From assembly GCA_036245525.1 (NCBI GenBank), contig BTPG01000004.1, forward strand, positions 213,342,751-213,406,750: a DNA stretch of 64,000 nt. Reading direction: 5' to 3'. This document shows, piece after piece, positions 23,363-33,320 of this stretch. The position numbers and the translations under genes were made by a program. The notes beneath the pieces were generated by a model, which saw only the letters and a program-made list of their open reading frames with translations, made no database searches and had not been told where the DNA came from. This DNA comes from Semisulcospira habei. Taxonomy: Eukaryota; Mollusca; Gastropoda; Semisulcospiridae. Numbering within the stretch: the first letter of the stretch is position 1; each line of letters starts with the position of its first letter.

Positions 23363-23599
23363 TTAACCCTTATCATTCGGAATACCCCAGTGTGTGCAAC
23401 TAGTGTGACTGAAATAGTCCAAGGGTTAGTGCCAGAATAGCTTGGTGCCTCTAGGCGCCAAGCTATTGTGGCACCACCCTTGAACTAAAGCCATTGGTCT
23501 ATGTCCTCATCTGTAAGTACTGTAATGTAGCTTGCAAAGAATTATAGCAGTGAACAAATTTGAAGCTATTAGCCTCAGTATGACTATGATGCAGGTCAA
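23363..23599. mobile_element. Palindromic MITE, left TTAA kept
   Basis: This is the orthologue within unit B of 17403-17633. The left edge is TTAACCCTTATCATTCGG and the right edge has decayed to GGTCAA. The hairpin lies at 23415-23487. Confidence 0.82.
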
Positions 23600-23653
23600 A
23601 AAGTGTGGAAAAATATGAAAGATAGAAAAAGACCCAGACGAAGAAACGAACAC

Positions 23654-24415
23654 TTAACTTATTCTACCCCAGCAAAATTTAAGATCCACCACGATAGTTC
23701 AAGGGTGATGCCAGAATAGCTTGGCGCCTATGGGCGCCAAGCTATTCTGGCATCACCCTTGAACTATCGTGGTGGATCTGTGTCCTGCACTGCAACGCAG
23801 TCTTCTGAAGACGACTTCAACATTTGGGCTTAACTTATTCTACCCCAGACACACCACAGCAAAATAAAGATCCACCATGATAGTTCAAGGGTGATGCCAG
23901 AATAGCTTGGCGCCTATGGGCGCCAAGCTATTTTGGCATCACCCTTGAACTATCATGGTGGATCCGTGTCCTGCACTGCAACGCAGTCTTCTGAAGACGA
24001 CTTCAACATTTGGGCTTAACTTATTCTACCCCAGATACACCACAGCAAAATAAAGATCCACCATGATAGTTCAAGGGTGATGCCAGAATAGCTTGGCGCC
24101 TATGGGCGCCAAGCTATTCTGGCATCACCCTTGAACTATCATGGTGGATCCGTGTCCTGCACTGCAACGCAGTCTTCTGAAGACGACTTCAACATTTGGG
24201 CTTAACTTATTCTACCCCAGACACACCACAGCAAAATAAAGATCCACCATGATAGTTCAAGGGTGATGCCAGAATAGCTTGGCGCCTATGGGCGCCAAGC
24301 TATTCTGGCATCACCCTTGAACTATCATGGTGGATCCGTGTCCTGCACTGCAACGCAGTCTTCTGGAGACGACTTCAACATTTGGGGATTCCGGTCTTGG
24401 GGTAGAATGAGTTAA
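23654..24415. repeat. Four-unit tandem array of a palindromic MITE
   Basis: Units start at TTAACTTATTCTACCCCA at 23654, 23830, 24016 and 24202; the last three steps show a 186-bp period, while the first unit is 10 bp shorter. Hairpins of 96 bp with 46-bp arms lie at 23683-23778, 23869-23964, 24055-24150 and 24241-24336. Only the final unit carries the right terminal sequence (TTGGGGTAGAATGAGTTAA). Unit 1 has the paired change CACGATAG/CTATCGTG in place of CATGATAG/CTATCATG. Confidence 0.95.
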
Positions 24416-24759
24416 AATGACAGAATAGAACACTGACATTAATTAATTAACTGACAACATAAGAAATCACTTGAAACTTCAGCCTTTATTTAACGTCTTT
24501 CGTCTCCAACAAACAACCAACCATTCTTTCATTTGCAGAGTTTTTAAAATGGTATGCAGTACAACGAACCATTCTTTCATTTGCAGAGTTTTTAAAATGG
24601 CATGCAGTATATTACAAAATGATCCGCCCCCCCCCCCCCCCATAACACTCTTGTAATCAATCTTTACATTGTCAATGGTTTTCTTATCTTATTATTGTCT
24701 TTTGTCCCCAGCCGGCTGTTTCGTTTTGCAAATCCAAAGGTTATACAGTATACAAAATG

Positions 24760-25186
24760 TGACCCTTTCTCACGAAACCAGTCTTAACTCGCAGCGAGCC
24801 AATCACCACTACACGCAATAATATGTGGTGGGGGTCAATCTGGGGCATTTTCACTTTTTTGGAGAAATGTATTCTACATACACCAAAGTATCGTATGGTT
24901 AAAATCTTTATCATGAAAAATGCCATTAAATAGGTAAAAAAAATGATTTTAAAAGTCTGCCCTTGGCCCCAATTATGCTGCACACAGAAACTTCACAGGC
25001 TGTTTTCTCAAAATGGCCACCGGAGGCTTTAACAACTTTAAACACTAACAGCTTTTACAATTTTTGCACTACAGCCTACAGTCATATATCACAGTAATCA
25101 GCAAACACTGTAGTTTTCATAAATGTATATATGTCAAAACATCCAAAATGCGAGTTCTTAAGACTGATTTTGTGAGAGAGGGTCAC
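24760..25186. mobile_element. Inverted-repeat MITE present only in unit C
   Basis: TGACCCTTTCTCACGAAACC at the left mirrors the right end TTTTGTGAGAGAGGGTCA over about 28 bp with three mismatches. Unit B is uninterrupted here (ACAAAATGATCCAGG, about 18145), which gives an empty site. The flanks suggest a short duplication of ACAAAATG or CAAATG that has since changed. The superfamily is not clear. Confidence 0.8.
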
Positions 25187-25321
25187 AAATGATCCAGGCG
25201 TCCATCAGATAAAAAAAAAAAAAAAAAGCAGGCTATACATGCTGAAACCACCCCAATAATAACACTCATGTAATAAATCTGTATGAAATCGAAAATGCCG
25301 CGAGTGGCGGGGAACCTCAAT

Positions 25322-27742
25322 TCATTTCTTTTGTAACTTTTTCAGTCTGTTGCGGACGTAATCCTTAATGTTTGTCCAGTGCCTATGTCTAAGTGCAGGC
25401 TCCTCTGCCATTGCGTACTGTATCTCGGCCTTTCCAGGAAGTTTGTTCATGACGAGGTGTGTCTTGAAACGAGTTTGAACAGCTTTCTCTTCAGCTTCCC
25501 CCCATGGTTTCCTTGTAAATCTAGCTTTCTTTCGAACAGGAGCTGACGCAGTACTGTCATCATCAAAACTATCTAGATTGTCATCAGGCTCTGGACGTCT
25601 TTTCTCCGTCATGCTCATCGATTCCTGTGTTGCTGACTTGCTACTTGCTTCATTCACAGGTGCTGTTCCCCCCGAGACCTCTCTGCCAGTTTCTGATGTG
25701 TCTTCATTGTCAAAGTCAATCTCTTCATCATCGCCCAGCTCAGCTCTAATGCAACTCTCAAAATCTGTCATCCCATTGTTAACCGACAGAAGAATCTTTG
25801 CCACTTTTGCCTTTTGAAGGACGTCTTGAGGTTGGCGGTAGATATGGCGATGTATCCGAATATCATGGCCAAGGAAATCTGCCAGCTGATCCTGGTCTAA
25901 CTCCGAGATGGTCATTGACTGAGCCAAAGTTGCAACCTGCTTCCGCAACTGAGTAAATGTGAACATGGCTGGGTATGACACCCCTGCTTCTAGGGCATGG
26001 GCCTTCAGAACATCATGGCCTCTGTAAGGCCTCTGACCAGAAGGTGTGGCAAAGATGTACTGGGAATCAGCGAGAGCTGGCACTGATTGCCTCATTTGAA
26101 GGATTCTGTCCACAGTTGTCATCATCTTCTTCGTCCGCAGCAAAACGGGAACACTCCTATTAAACGTGCCTCTGATTTCCACTCGCTGAAAATGATTCAC
26201 CATTTTCTTCTCACCCTCTGTGAGACCTTTCAAGATATCTTGATTGGTGATCGATCCAATCTTAGCATTCTGGAAGTCTGACACCTTCATTCTCTGAACT
26301 TCTCCCCCTCGTTTTCGGTTGAAAAGTGATACAGCACAAAGAGTTGCTTTAACCATCGTGGGATAATCTTCCGAAACCATCCTTGTCTCAAGAAGCTGTT
26401 GGACCTTCCTCACATCTTCACATGATGGGATCAGCTTGGGTTTGTTCATGGTCATTTTCCCTACCGACTGGGCTGCTGTAGCGGACACACAATCATACCA
26501 GTCCCCGTTGAAGACAGAGTCAAACCGCTGCGCCTCAGAGAGCTCCTGTGGCCACCTGTCGTCTGAACCCTGCCCAAGCTGTTTGGATGCCTGTGACTGT
26601 TTGATCTGTAAACACTTTTTCAAAGCATGGCCTATGCGCATTGCGAGATTGCCTTTTTTGAACTGATGTGTGTCCTCATCAAAATCTGCTAGCTCTTTTA
26701 CAGCCAGGACAACATGATCAAAGCTAGCTGAATTGATCACAGCATTTAAACTTGCGATTTTCATTTCTGACCTCACTCTGATAATCTTTAATAGTCTCCC
26801 TAACTCCCGCATCCTGGAGCTGATTTGTCCAGCCGTGTGTTCTTCAATGTCCCTGCGGTCAAATAATCTCTTTCCATACTCAAGAAGCAAGGGGTCAGTT
26901 CTGATGAGACGGCTTATCTCATCATCTCTCTGGCTGGCCAAGACCTTGTGATAGAATGAAAATTCAACGTCTAAGGGTATTGGAAGCATTAGGCGACCAC
27001 GGCGCGCCGCGTCTCCTCGCCGAGTGATCTGAAACCCTCCTGGCTTCTGACAGCAACGTTTTGAGTGTACAGAGATCAGCTTTTTTTGATAGAGCCCTTT
27101 GCAATGGCTACAGGCGAGAAGGTCGTCTACCTTACTAGTTTTGGTGCGATACTTAGGAATCAAACATCCGGATTTGTTTTCAAGAACAGCAACGTTATGC
27201 ATGTAATCACCCTCATCTTGTAGTCTGATCCATGCTCGACGTCTCTGCTTGGTCCCTTTTTTCATCGACAAAATTTTAGCAACGTCTGCCTCATCTGTAT
27301 GGACATCTTGTAAGTGCGTGCTCATTTTCAAGACAAGCTTGCCACACAATTTGCATGGATGTTTCTTGTCCCATTTGTACTTTCCTTTCCCTCTCTGCGA
27401 CACGTGCACACCTGTTTCTTCTGTAAGTGCTCTTTCCCCGCTCTTTCCAGCATCATGTTCCTCCTGCCTATCCACATTCTCATTGCCACCCCCTAACGCA
27501 CACTGCACCTTGCTGGTACTAGCGTCACCAACACCTGGCCACCCCGAACCTGCCACTTTGATGAAATCTAACATAGTCGATACAATACTGTCTATGTCAG
27601 AGATCCCAGCAATTGATGCCGACACACCCTCTGAATCCGGTGAGCTCGAGCCAGGAAGAAACTCCTCGTCATCACTGCCCTCGTATTGCGATGCGCTGGC
27701 ACTACTCTCAGTCTCGGGTCCATCCCAGGCGCCATTTGCCAA
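25322..27742 (-). CDS. Tyrosine-recombinase-like protein, unit C, intact exon 2
   Basis: One open exon of 806 codons starts at the minus-strand acceptor CTTTCTCCAG and ends at TGA/TAA near 25322. Read in order: an acidic Ser/Asp-rich N-terminus (about 1-100); a zinc-finger-like CxxC...H...H at about 125-145 (CKLCGK, HLQDVH); a second Cys/His cluster at about 210-230 (CSHCKG, HSKRCC); a helical middle; then tyrosine-recombinase-like blocks: LFNRKRGGEVQRM at about 475 (first Arg), TQLRKQVATLAQ at about 597 (HxxR position, with T for H), and GHDIRIHRHIYRQP at about 630 (second His, Arg and the candidate Tyr). A low-complexity acidic linker follows, then a SANT/Myb-like tail (KPWGEAEEKAV ... HWTNIKDYVRNRL). 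The family resembles Crypton-type or Crypton-derived proteins; that is inference. The frame also continues upstream to 27916, but that part is intron read through. Confidence 0.8.
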   Translation of the reverse strand: MANGAWDGPETESSASASQYEGSDDEEFLPGSSSPDSEGVSASIAGISDIDSIVSTMLDFIKVAGSGWPGVGDASTSKVQCALGGGNENVDRQEEHDAGKSGERALTEETGVHVSQRGKGKYKWDKKHPCKLCGKLVLKMSTHLQDVHTDEADVAKILSMKKGTKQRRRAWIRLQDEGDYMHNVAVLENKSGCLIPKYRTKTSKVDDLLACSHCKGLYQKKLISVHSKRCCQKPGGFQITRRGDAARRGRLMLPIPLDVEFSFYHKVLASQRDDEISRLIRTDPLLLEYGKRLFDRRDIEEHTAGQISSRMRELGRLLKIIRVRSEMKIASLNAVINSASFDHVVLAVKELADFDEDTHQFKKGNLAMRIGHALKKCLQIKQSQASKQLGQGSDDRWPQELSEAQRFDSVFNGDWYDCVSATAAQSVGKMTMNKPKLIPSCEDVRKVQQLLETRMVSEDYPTMVKATLCAVSLFNRKRGGEVQRMKVSDFQNAKIGSITNQDILKGLTEGEKKMVNHFQRVEIRGTFNRSVPVLLRTKKMMTTVDRILQMRQSVPALADSQYIFATPSGQRPYRGHDVLKAHALEAGVSYPAMFTFTQLRKQVATLAQSMTISELDQDQLADFLGHDIRIHRHIYRQPQDVLQKAKVAKILLSVNNGMTDFESCIRAELGDDEEIDFDNEDTSETGREVSGGTAPVNEASSKSATQESMSMTEKRRPEPDDNLDSFDDDSTASAPVRKKARFTRKPWGEAEEKAVQTRFKTHLVMNKLPGKAEIQYAMAEEPALRHRHWTNIKDYVRNRLKKLQKK

Positions 27743-28077
27743 CTGGAGAAAGAAAGAAAGAAAGATTAAAACCAAAGCTGCATTAGAAACAGAAACAGCC
27801 CAATTTTGGTTTAAGGGGCCTTGCACAAGAATAAAAAGAGTAATCCCGTGTATGACTGATTTACATATGTGGCCTCGGTGACGAGGGCTGGCTTCTGCCG
27901 AGCAGTCAAAATCCACGTTTTCTGAAAATGCAAGCAGTTTTCACACATTTGTCAACCCTGCGTGACCCTTTGAGAGAGGTCACTCAAATTGGCATGTTTA
28001 AAAAGGTCTTGCCACAAAGTATCCTTGGGCCAAGCTTGAAGAGTGTGGCTTGAATAGTCTCCGAGAAAATGCCATCG

Positions 28078-28162
28078 TTAACTCATTCTACCCCCAGACA
28101 CACCACAGCAGGATAACAGGGGTGGGATTCTAGTAAGAAAGGAAACGCGGAAAATCAAACGA

Positions 28163-28197
<35 letters not shown>

Positions 28198-29095
28198 GGG
28201 GGGGGGGGGGAGGGGCGGGAGGGGGGGGGAGGGTGGGGGGTGGGGTGGGGGTGGTTCATGTCCTTCATTTTCAGCGGCCGAAAAATCAAACGACAGGTGG
28301 GGGGGGGGGGGGGGGGGGATAGGCGCGTATCCACCGTTCGCCAAAGTATCCAAAAACCGACAGGGGGAGCGAGAAAGAAAACGCGGAAAATCAAACGACT
28401 GGGGGGGGGGTGGGTGGGTGGGTGGGTGGGTGGTTCATGTCCTTCATTTTCAGCGGCCGAAAAATCAAACGACAGGGGGGGGGGGGGGGGGGGGGGGGGG
28501 ATAGGCGCGTGTCCACCGTTCGCCAAAGTATCCAAAAACCAAAAACCGACAGAGGGAGCGAGACCAAACGCACCCGAAAATGGACTTTGTTATGACACTC
28601 CTGATCTGCAGTATAAAAATGGAATGTGCGTACCAGTTTATGTTCAGATGCACACTAAACGGCACTCTGTCTTGGACAATATCCTTTTTCACCGCCATTT
28701 TCCACTGCGACCTAAAGCTACCGGAAAAGTCGGGCGATAGTGAACCAAACTACATACAAATCCAACCCATTTGAGATTTTTTTTTGCCATTTAAGAAGAT
28801 TTTTTTTTTCGTCTTTTTCGTTGTTATTAGACGCGGAAAATAAATATGCTTCAGCGGAATTGTGAAAGAATTTCCGCGGAAATCCGCGGAAACGCGGAAG
28901 AATCCCACCCCTGGGATAAGGATCGACCATGATAGTTCAAAGGTGATGCCAGAACAGCTTGGCGCCTACGGGCGCCAAGCTATTCTGGCATCACCCTTGA
29001 ACTATCATGGTCGATCTGTGTCCTGCGCTGCAATGCGGTCTTGAGAGGACAGGGGCAAAATTTAAGGATTTTGGTGTTGGGGTAGAATGAGTTAA
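28078..29095. mobile_element. TTAA-bounded A-core MITE with a nested insertion
   Basis: The ends are TTAACTCATTCTACCCCC and TTGGGGTAGAATGAGTTAA. After removal of the insert at 28117-28913 the element aligns with 15270-15479. The hairpin at 28926-29016 (CGACCATGATAGTTCAA to TTGAACTATCATGGTCG) is nearly complete. Confidence 0.9.
28117..28913. mobile_element. G-rich terminal-inverted-repeat element (hAT-like)
   Basis: CAGGGGTGGGATTCT at the left and AGAATCCCACCCCTG at the right form exact 15-bp inverted ends, flanked by the direct repeat GGATAA (28111-28116 and 28914-28919). CAGGGGTGGG ends recall hAT MITEs, but hAT usually makes 8-bp duplications. Inside, a unit with CGGCCGAAAAATCAAACGAC and a long G tract occurs twice (about 28270 and 28450), with another G tract at 28165-28252. 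Confidence 0.85.
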
Positions 29096-29212
29096 AGTTT
29101 ACCATGGACTGACGACGGACGGACGACCATTGGCCCAGAACATAAACTCACTTTTGCTTCGCACGCACGCCAGCCAATAAAATGAAGATGATCATAGAAT
29201 CACTTTACTTAC

Positions 29213-29342
29213 CAGTTTGTAATTGGGAGCATTCCGCTGCCGTCCATGCACCCTCCTACCAGACGCACCCTCTGTGGCAGAGGCTGGGGGGGCCATGATT
29301 CTGCAGCATAGATCCCGATGGGTTTGGACATCCTGCTGCCAT
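29213..29342 (-). pseudogene. Tyrosine-recombinase unit C, probable exon 1 (59-bp deletion)
   Basis: It aligns with 21245-21433 of unit B but lacks 59 bases between the SGSM and ATEGASGRR parts, so the frame is lost. The donor GTAAGT is intact. Unit C thus has an intact exon 2 but a damaged exon 1; another start would be needed for expression. Confidence 0.6.
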
Positions 29343-29578
29343 CCGGCGCTGGGTGTGTGCAGAAAGTCCTGAGCCGGTGTGACCAAAACGGTGTTGCTGA
29401 GAACATGTCCAATACAACCATGTAAACCAACTGACATTTTGAATCAGATTGATTGTACATTGCTTAACGTCCCGACAGCCACAAGGCTTTCTCAGGACGT
29501 GCCTGCACTGCTTGTGAAAAAAAAACAACAACACCTAAACAGAACATTGCCATGTATGTCGCCTGCCGGTCAAATACG

Positions 29579-29792
29579 TTAACTCATTCTACCCCAACAC
29601 CAAAATCCTTAAATTTTGCCCCTGTCCTCTCAAGACTGCATTGCAGTGCAGGGCACAGATCGACCATGATAGTTCAAGGGAGATGCCAGAATAGCTTGGC
29701 GCCCGTAGGCGCCAAGCTATTCTGGCATCACCCTTGAACTATCATGGTGGATCCTTATCCTGCCGTGGTGTGTCTGGGGTAGAATGAGTTAA
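29579..29792. mobile_element. TTAA-bounded A-core MITE with a proven empty site
   Basis: It is inserted in GTCAAATACG|TTAA...TTAA|ATAAACCTAA. The unoccupied sequence GTCAAATACGTTAAATAAAC is present at 21647 and 36227. The ends are CTCATTCTACCCCA and TGGGGTAGAATGAG; orientation is opposite to 15270-15479. The hairpin spans about 29668-29751. Confidence 0.96.
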
Positions 29793-29857
29793 ATAAACCT
29801 AACACATGGGGCCAAGACATAAAGCTAAGACCATTTAGCAACACACATCTAATATAA

Positions 29858-30080
29858 TAATAATAAGCGCATTAAATAGGCGCTTTATCCCAATTGAAAA
29901 TCGGCTCAAAGCGCCGCCGCGAACTGAACCCAACAAGCACGCTCACGTGATTCACGCGCATTCACTCACACACTGTACATAAACACAGAACATTCACGTG
30001 GTGCTAAGGGCAAGCTCAAGCGAGCTACTGTAGTTTTTGGAAATTCAAAATCGTTTGTATTTGAAATTTGATTAATTTAA
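29858..30080 (-). mobile_element. 3' tail of a CR1/L2-like LINE
   Basis: (TAA)n at the left is followed by AAGCGCATTAAATAGGCGCTTTATCCC, a sequence form typical of CR1/L2 3' ends read on the minus strand. It breaks the SINE between CTAATAT and AATATCAAGAGC, giving a short AATAT repeat at the edges. Unit B is unoccupied at this point. Confidence 0.7.
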
Positions 30081-30233
30081 TATCAAGAGCTACAGGCAGT
30101 GCAGACAGTAGGGAGAGTTTTAAAAAGGCAAATACAGGTGAATGGACAAAGGGTAGACAGAAACACATGCATGCCCCAGAATAGAGAGAAAAACCCACCC
30201 TGTGGGGCTGACCAGGGTGACCCTGAGAACTAA

Positions 30234-31081
30234 AAACTGGCAATACAGTAAAAAGCGACACTTCAGTTGCACATTCCTAAAGACCTGTTTGTGGACGTTT
30301 GTTCTTCGAATCGCGAGGCAGTTTTGCGAACGAGGATTGAAATCTGGCGCCATTTTTTTTTTATTTTTAAAAGTCAACTGATACTGTGCATGCATGTGGC
30401 AAGTTAACACATGTCAGAAAGAAAAAAAAAAAGAAGAAACAAAATCGCGTGGCAGATTGACCTTGTAATGGGGTTATTGAACGAATTCCTTTCATTGAAG
30501 AAGAAAGCTTTTGTTAAAATCGTGGGGTTCTATTATCATTTACTACAAGACTCAACGGTCAGAGCGGCCGAGAGGCCGAAGACACGTTTGAAGCAGACGC
30601 CTTGTTTTTCTGGGTCAAACGGGTATCGGGGATTGGAGGCATCTCTCAGTTAAATAACTGCACTGAACAAGTACATTTGGGCGTGCTCTTAACTAAGAAA
30701 TATTGCATAAAGTACCTCTGCAAACGCGAAAGAATGGCCAGTGTGACCGTTGGAGACGAAAGACGTTTAAGCAAGGGAAACAACTCCGTTCATCGGTGTT
30801 GGCTTAACCAATCAGCGATCAGCAAATTGATCTGAAAACACTCCGGCCGCTTCCGTGTCCACACACAGGCCCAGGGCATCCCTGAAACACAACCATGAAG
30901 TAAATCTGTTAAAATGGGGACATCGTATTTTGAGATTTTTTTCTGACTTTTGAATGAAAGATAATACAGAAACAACCCTCAGAAAAAATGGGTGTCTGAT
31001 TTAGTCACCCAGAATTTCAGAGACACCCAGTTTGCATAAGGATGGTAAAGAAAGTAACCCATTTTAATCAATTGGTGTACG

Positions 31082-31149
<68 letters not shown>
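30234..31149. other. Upstream part of recombinase unit C, ending in (CA)n
   Basis: It is homologous to units A and B up to the CA tract at 31084-31149, after which homology stops. No coding sequence is recognised. The loss of homology at the microsatellite suggests that a recombination or deletion boundary lies there. Confidence 0.6.
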
Positions 31150-31154
<5 letters not shown>

Positions 31155-31534
31155 AAACGGAAAACAAAGAAAAAGGAACTCGATAAATAGCTGAACACAC
31201 AAAATAATGGCTATTGCTGAAATAACGAAAAATTGAGCACGCTGTTACCGATCGAATGTTTACGTTTTCAAGTGGCTTAAAGCTATCTGTTCCAGTGCGG
31301 GCTTTGATTACTAACATTTGCTCATCCAACGGGTTTTTAATGTCGTCTTGCCTGAACTAAGACTTTTTCCACTTTCCATGCATACGCAAGCAGAGGTTCT
31401 CTCTCCACTGCCCTTGATACGTGTCGATGTAGGTACAAAAGACAGTGTAGAAAGGTCTTTCATTTAAGGGCATTGAAATGTCATCAGATCACTGAGCTAT
31501 TCTGTGCAGCATTATTGTAACTAAAAACACTTAT

Positions 31535-31750
31535 ATAACTTATTCTACCCCAAGACCGAAATCTCCAAATGTTTAAGTTTCCCTTTGAAGGACTATTATA
31601 ATTCTAGAGACAGATTGAGCATCGGTGATAGTTCAAGGGTGGTGCCAGAATAGCTTGGCGCCTATGGGCGCCAAGCTGTTCTGGCACCACCCTTTGACTA
31701 TCATGCTCGATCCATGTCTTGCTGTGGTGTGTCGGGGCTGAATGACTTAA
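31535..31750. mobile_element. TTAA-type A-core MITE, left edge decayed
   Basis: The left end is ATAACTTATTCTACCCCA and the right end GGGGCTGAATGACTTAA. The hairpin runs from about 31618 to 31711 (ATCGGTGATAGTTCAAGGG to CCCTTTGACTATCATGCTCGAT), with a few mismatches. Confidence 0.82.
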
Positions 31751-31911
31751 GATAATGCAAACCACTACCCCCTTCCATTGCGGGGAAAAACTGAACACCA
31801 CGGTTTGAAGTTAACTGCTCGGTTCGTTCAACCCAATAGACTCAATTTGTTCGTGCACATAATGATGTGTTGTTTTAGTAAATGTTTACTAACCGCTTCG
31901 AAGACGAGGAA

Positions 31912-32364
<453 letters not shown>

Positions 32365-32368
32365 AATA

Positions 32369-32394
32369 TAATAATAATAATAAATTTTTAAAAA

Positions 32395-32441
<47 letters not shown>

Positions 32442-32450
32442 TAAAATAAA
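32369..32450. repeat. (TAA)n microsatellite
   Basis: TAA/AATA repeats immediately follow the palindrome. Confidence 0.9.
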
Positions 32451-32575
32451 CACTGTCTGCGTCCACTAGCAGTCAAGGGAATATTTCTTTATTACCTGGA
32501 TCGGGTCGCTTTAGATAAAACGTCTTTGTTAACATTAAAGGTGACATCTGTCTGCCTGAAACAATTTATGCAGCA

Positions 32576-32788
32576 TTAACTCATTCAACTCCGACACGCC
32601 ACGGCAAAACATGGATCGAGCGTGATAGTTCAAGGGTTATGCCAGAATAGCTTGGCGCCCATAGGCGCCAAGCTATTCTGGCACAACCCTTGAACTATAA
32701 CGCTCTATCTGTTTCCAGAAGTGTAATACAGTCTTCAAGGGGCAATTTCAAAATTTGCGAATTTCGGTCCTGGAGCAGAATGTGTTAA
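32576..32788. mobile_element. TTAA-bounded A-core MITE
   Basis: The edges are TTAACTCATTCAACTCCG and TGGAGCAGAATGTGTTAA. The hairpin at about 32619-32708 (AGCGTGATAGTTCAAGGGTT) has nearly perfect arms. Its right TTAA is also the left TTAA of the next element. Confidence 0.88.
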
Positions 32789-33004
32789 GCCCTTCACTAG
32801 CAGTGGACGTAGAATGTGTTTCTGAAACAGTCTTTATAAATTTAAGCCCATCAACCCCAGGAATCCAGCTAGCATGAAAACAAACAAGTGTCAAAAAAAG
32901 CATAGATCCTCATGAGCCCCCGCAGTTGCGGGGGCTCACGAGGATCCATACCTCTTGCATTTGGATCGAGATTACGTTTTCCTCGGCGGCAACGGAAAGG
33001 ATTA
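32785..33004. mobile_element. B-core MITE abutting the previous element
   Basis: It starts TTAAGCCCTTCACTAGCAG and ends AACGGAAAGGATTAG, with the right TTAA mutated. The hairpin at about 32899-32955 is of B type (CATAGATCCTCATGAGCCCC). The two elements share one TTAA, as expected if one inserted into the duplicated target of the other. Confidence 0.82.
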
Positions 33005-33220
33005 GAAAACATTTACTAAAACAATGCCTAATTATGTGCGCGAACAAATCGAGTCGATTCGGTAGAACAAACCGAGCAGTTAACTTCAAAGCGTTGTATT
33101 GATGTTTGTATTTTGCGTTGTTGAAAATGCAATGACTGATTTCAATATAATTCGCTGGGCGTGGTATATTCCATGAAAAACTAATCATGGTCTATTGTTA
33201 TTTCAAAAGAGAACCCCCCC

Positions 33221-33320
33221 CCCCCCCACACACACACACACACACACACGCACACACACATTCACGCACGCAAGCAAACACACACACTCACGCAAGCACA
33301 CAGACACACACTCATGTCAA
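33221..33320. repeat. C-tract and (CA)n microsatellite
   Basis: A run of about 15 C is followed by CA repeats with CG and TCA interruptions. Confidence 0.9.

Larger units (their letters stand above)
27743..29212 (-). other. Intron region of recombinase unit C
   Basis: It runs from the exon 2 acceptor (27743 upward) to the exon 1 donor (GTAAGT at 29212 leftwards). It contains an A-core MITE at 28078-29095 that itself carries a G-rich insertion. Confidence 0.6.
29446..30233 (-). mobile_element. SINE-like repeat carrying two nested insertions
   Basis: It is the same repeat as 21532-21868, inserted at the same place of the recombinase unit. It is interrupted by a TTAA MITE at 29579-29792 and by a CR1-like 3' tail at about 29858-30080. 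Confidence 0.88.

Noticed and set aside
23654..24415. CRISPR-like array (regular 186-bp period with palindromes)
   Set aside because: Whole units repeat with no variable spacers, the setting is eukaryotic, and the unit equals a TTAA element found singly elsewhere.
25322..27916. Start of the recombinase protein at the ATG of 27914-27916
   Set aside because: The first 58 codons read through a TTTCTTTCTTTCTCCAG acceptor and match intron sequence in the other units; the exon is better started at 27742.
28078..28740. Proline-rich or glycine-rich open frames
   Set aside because: They come from G tracts inside an inverted-repeat element and have no independent support.
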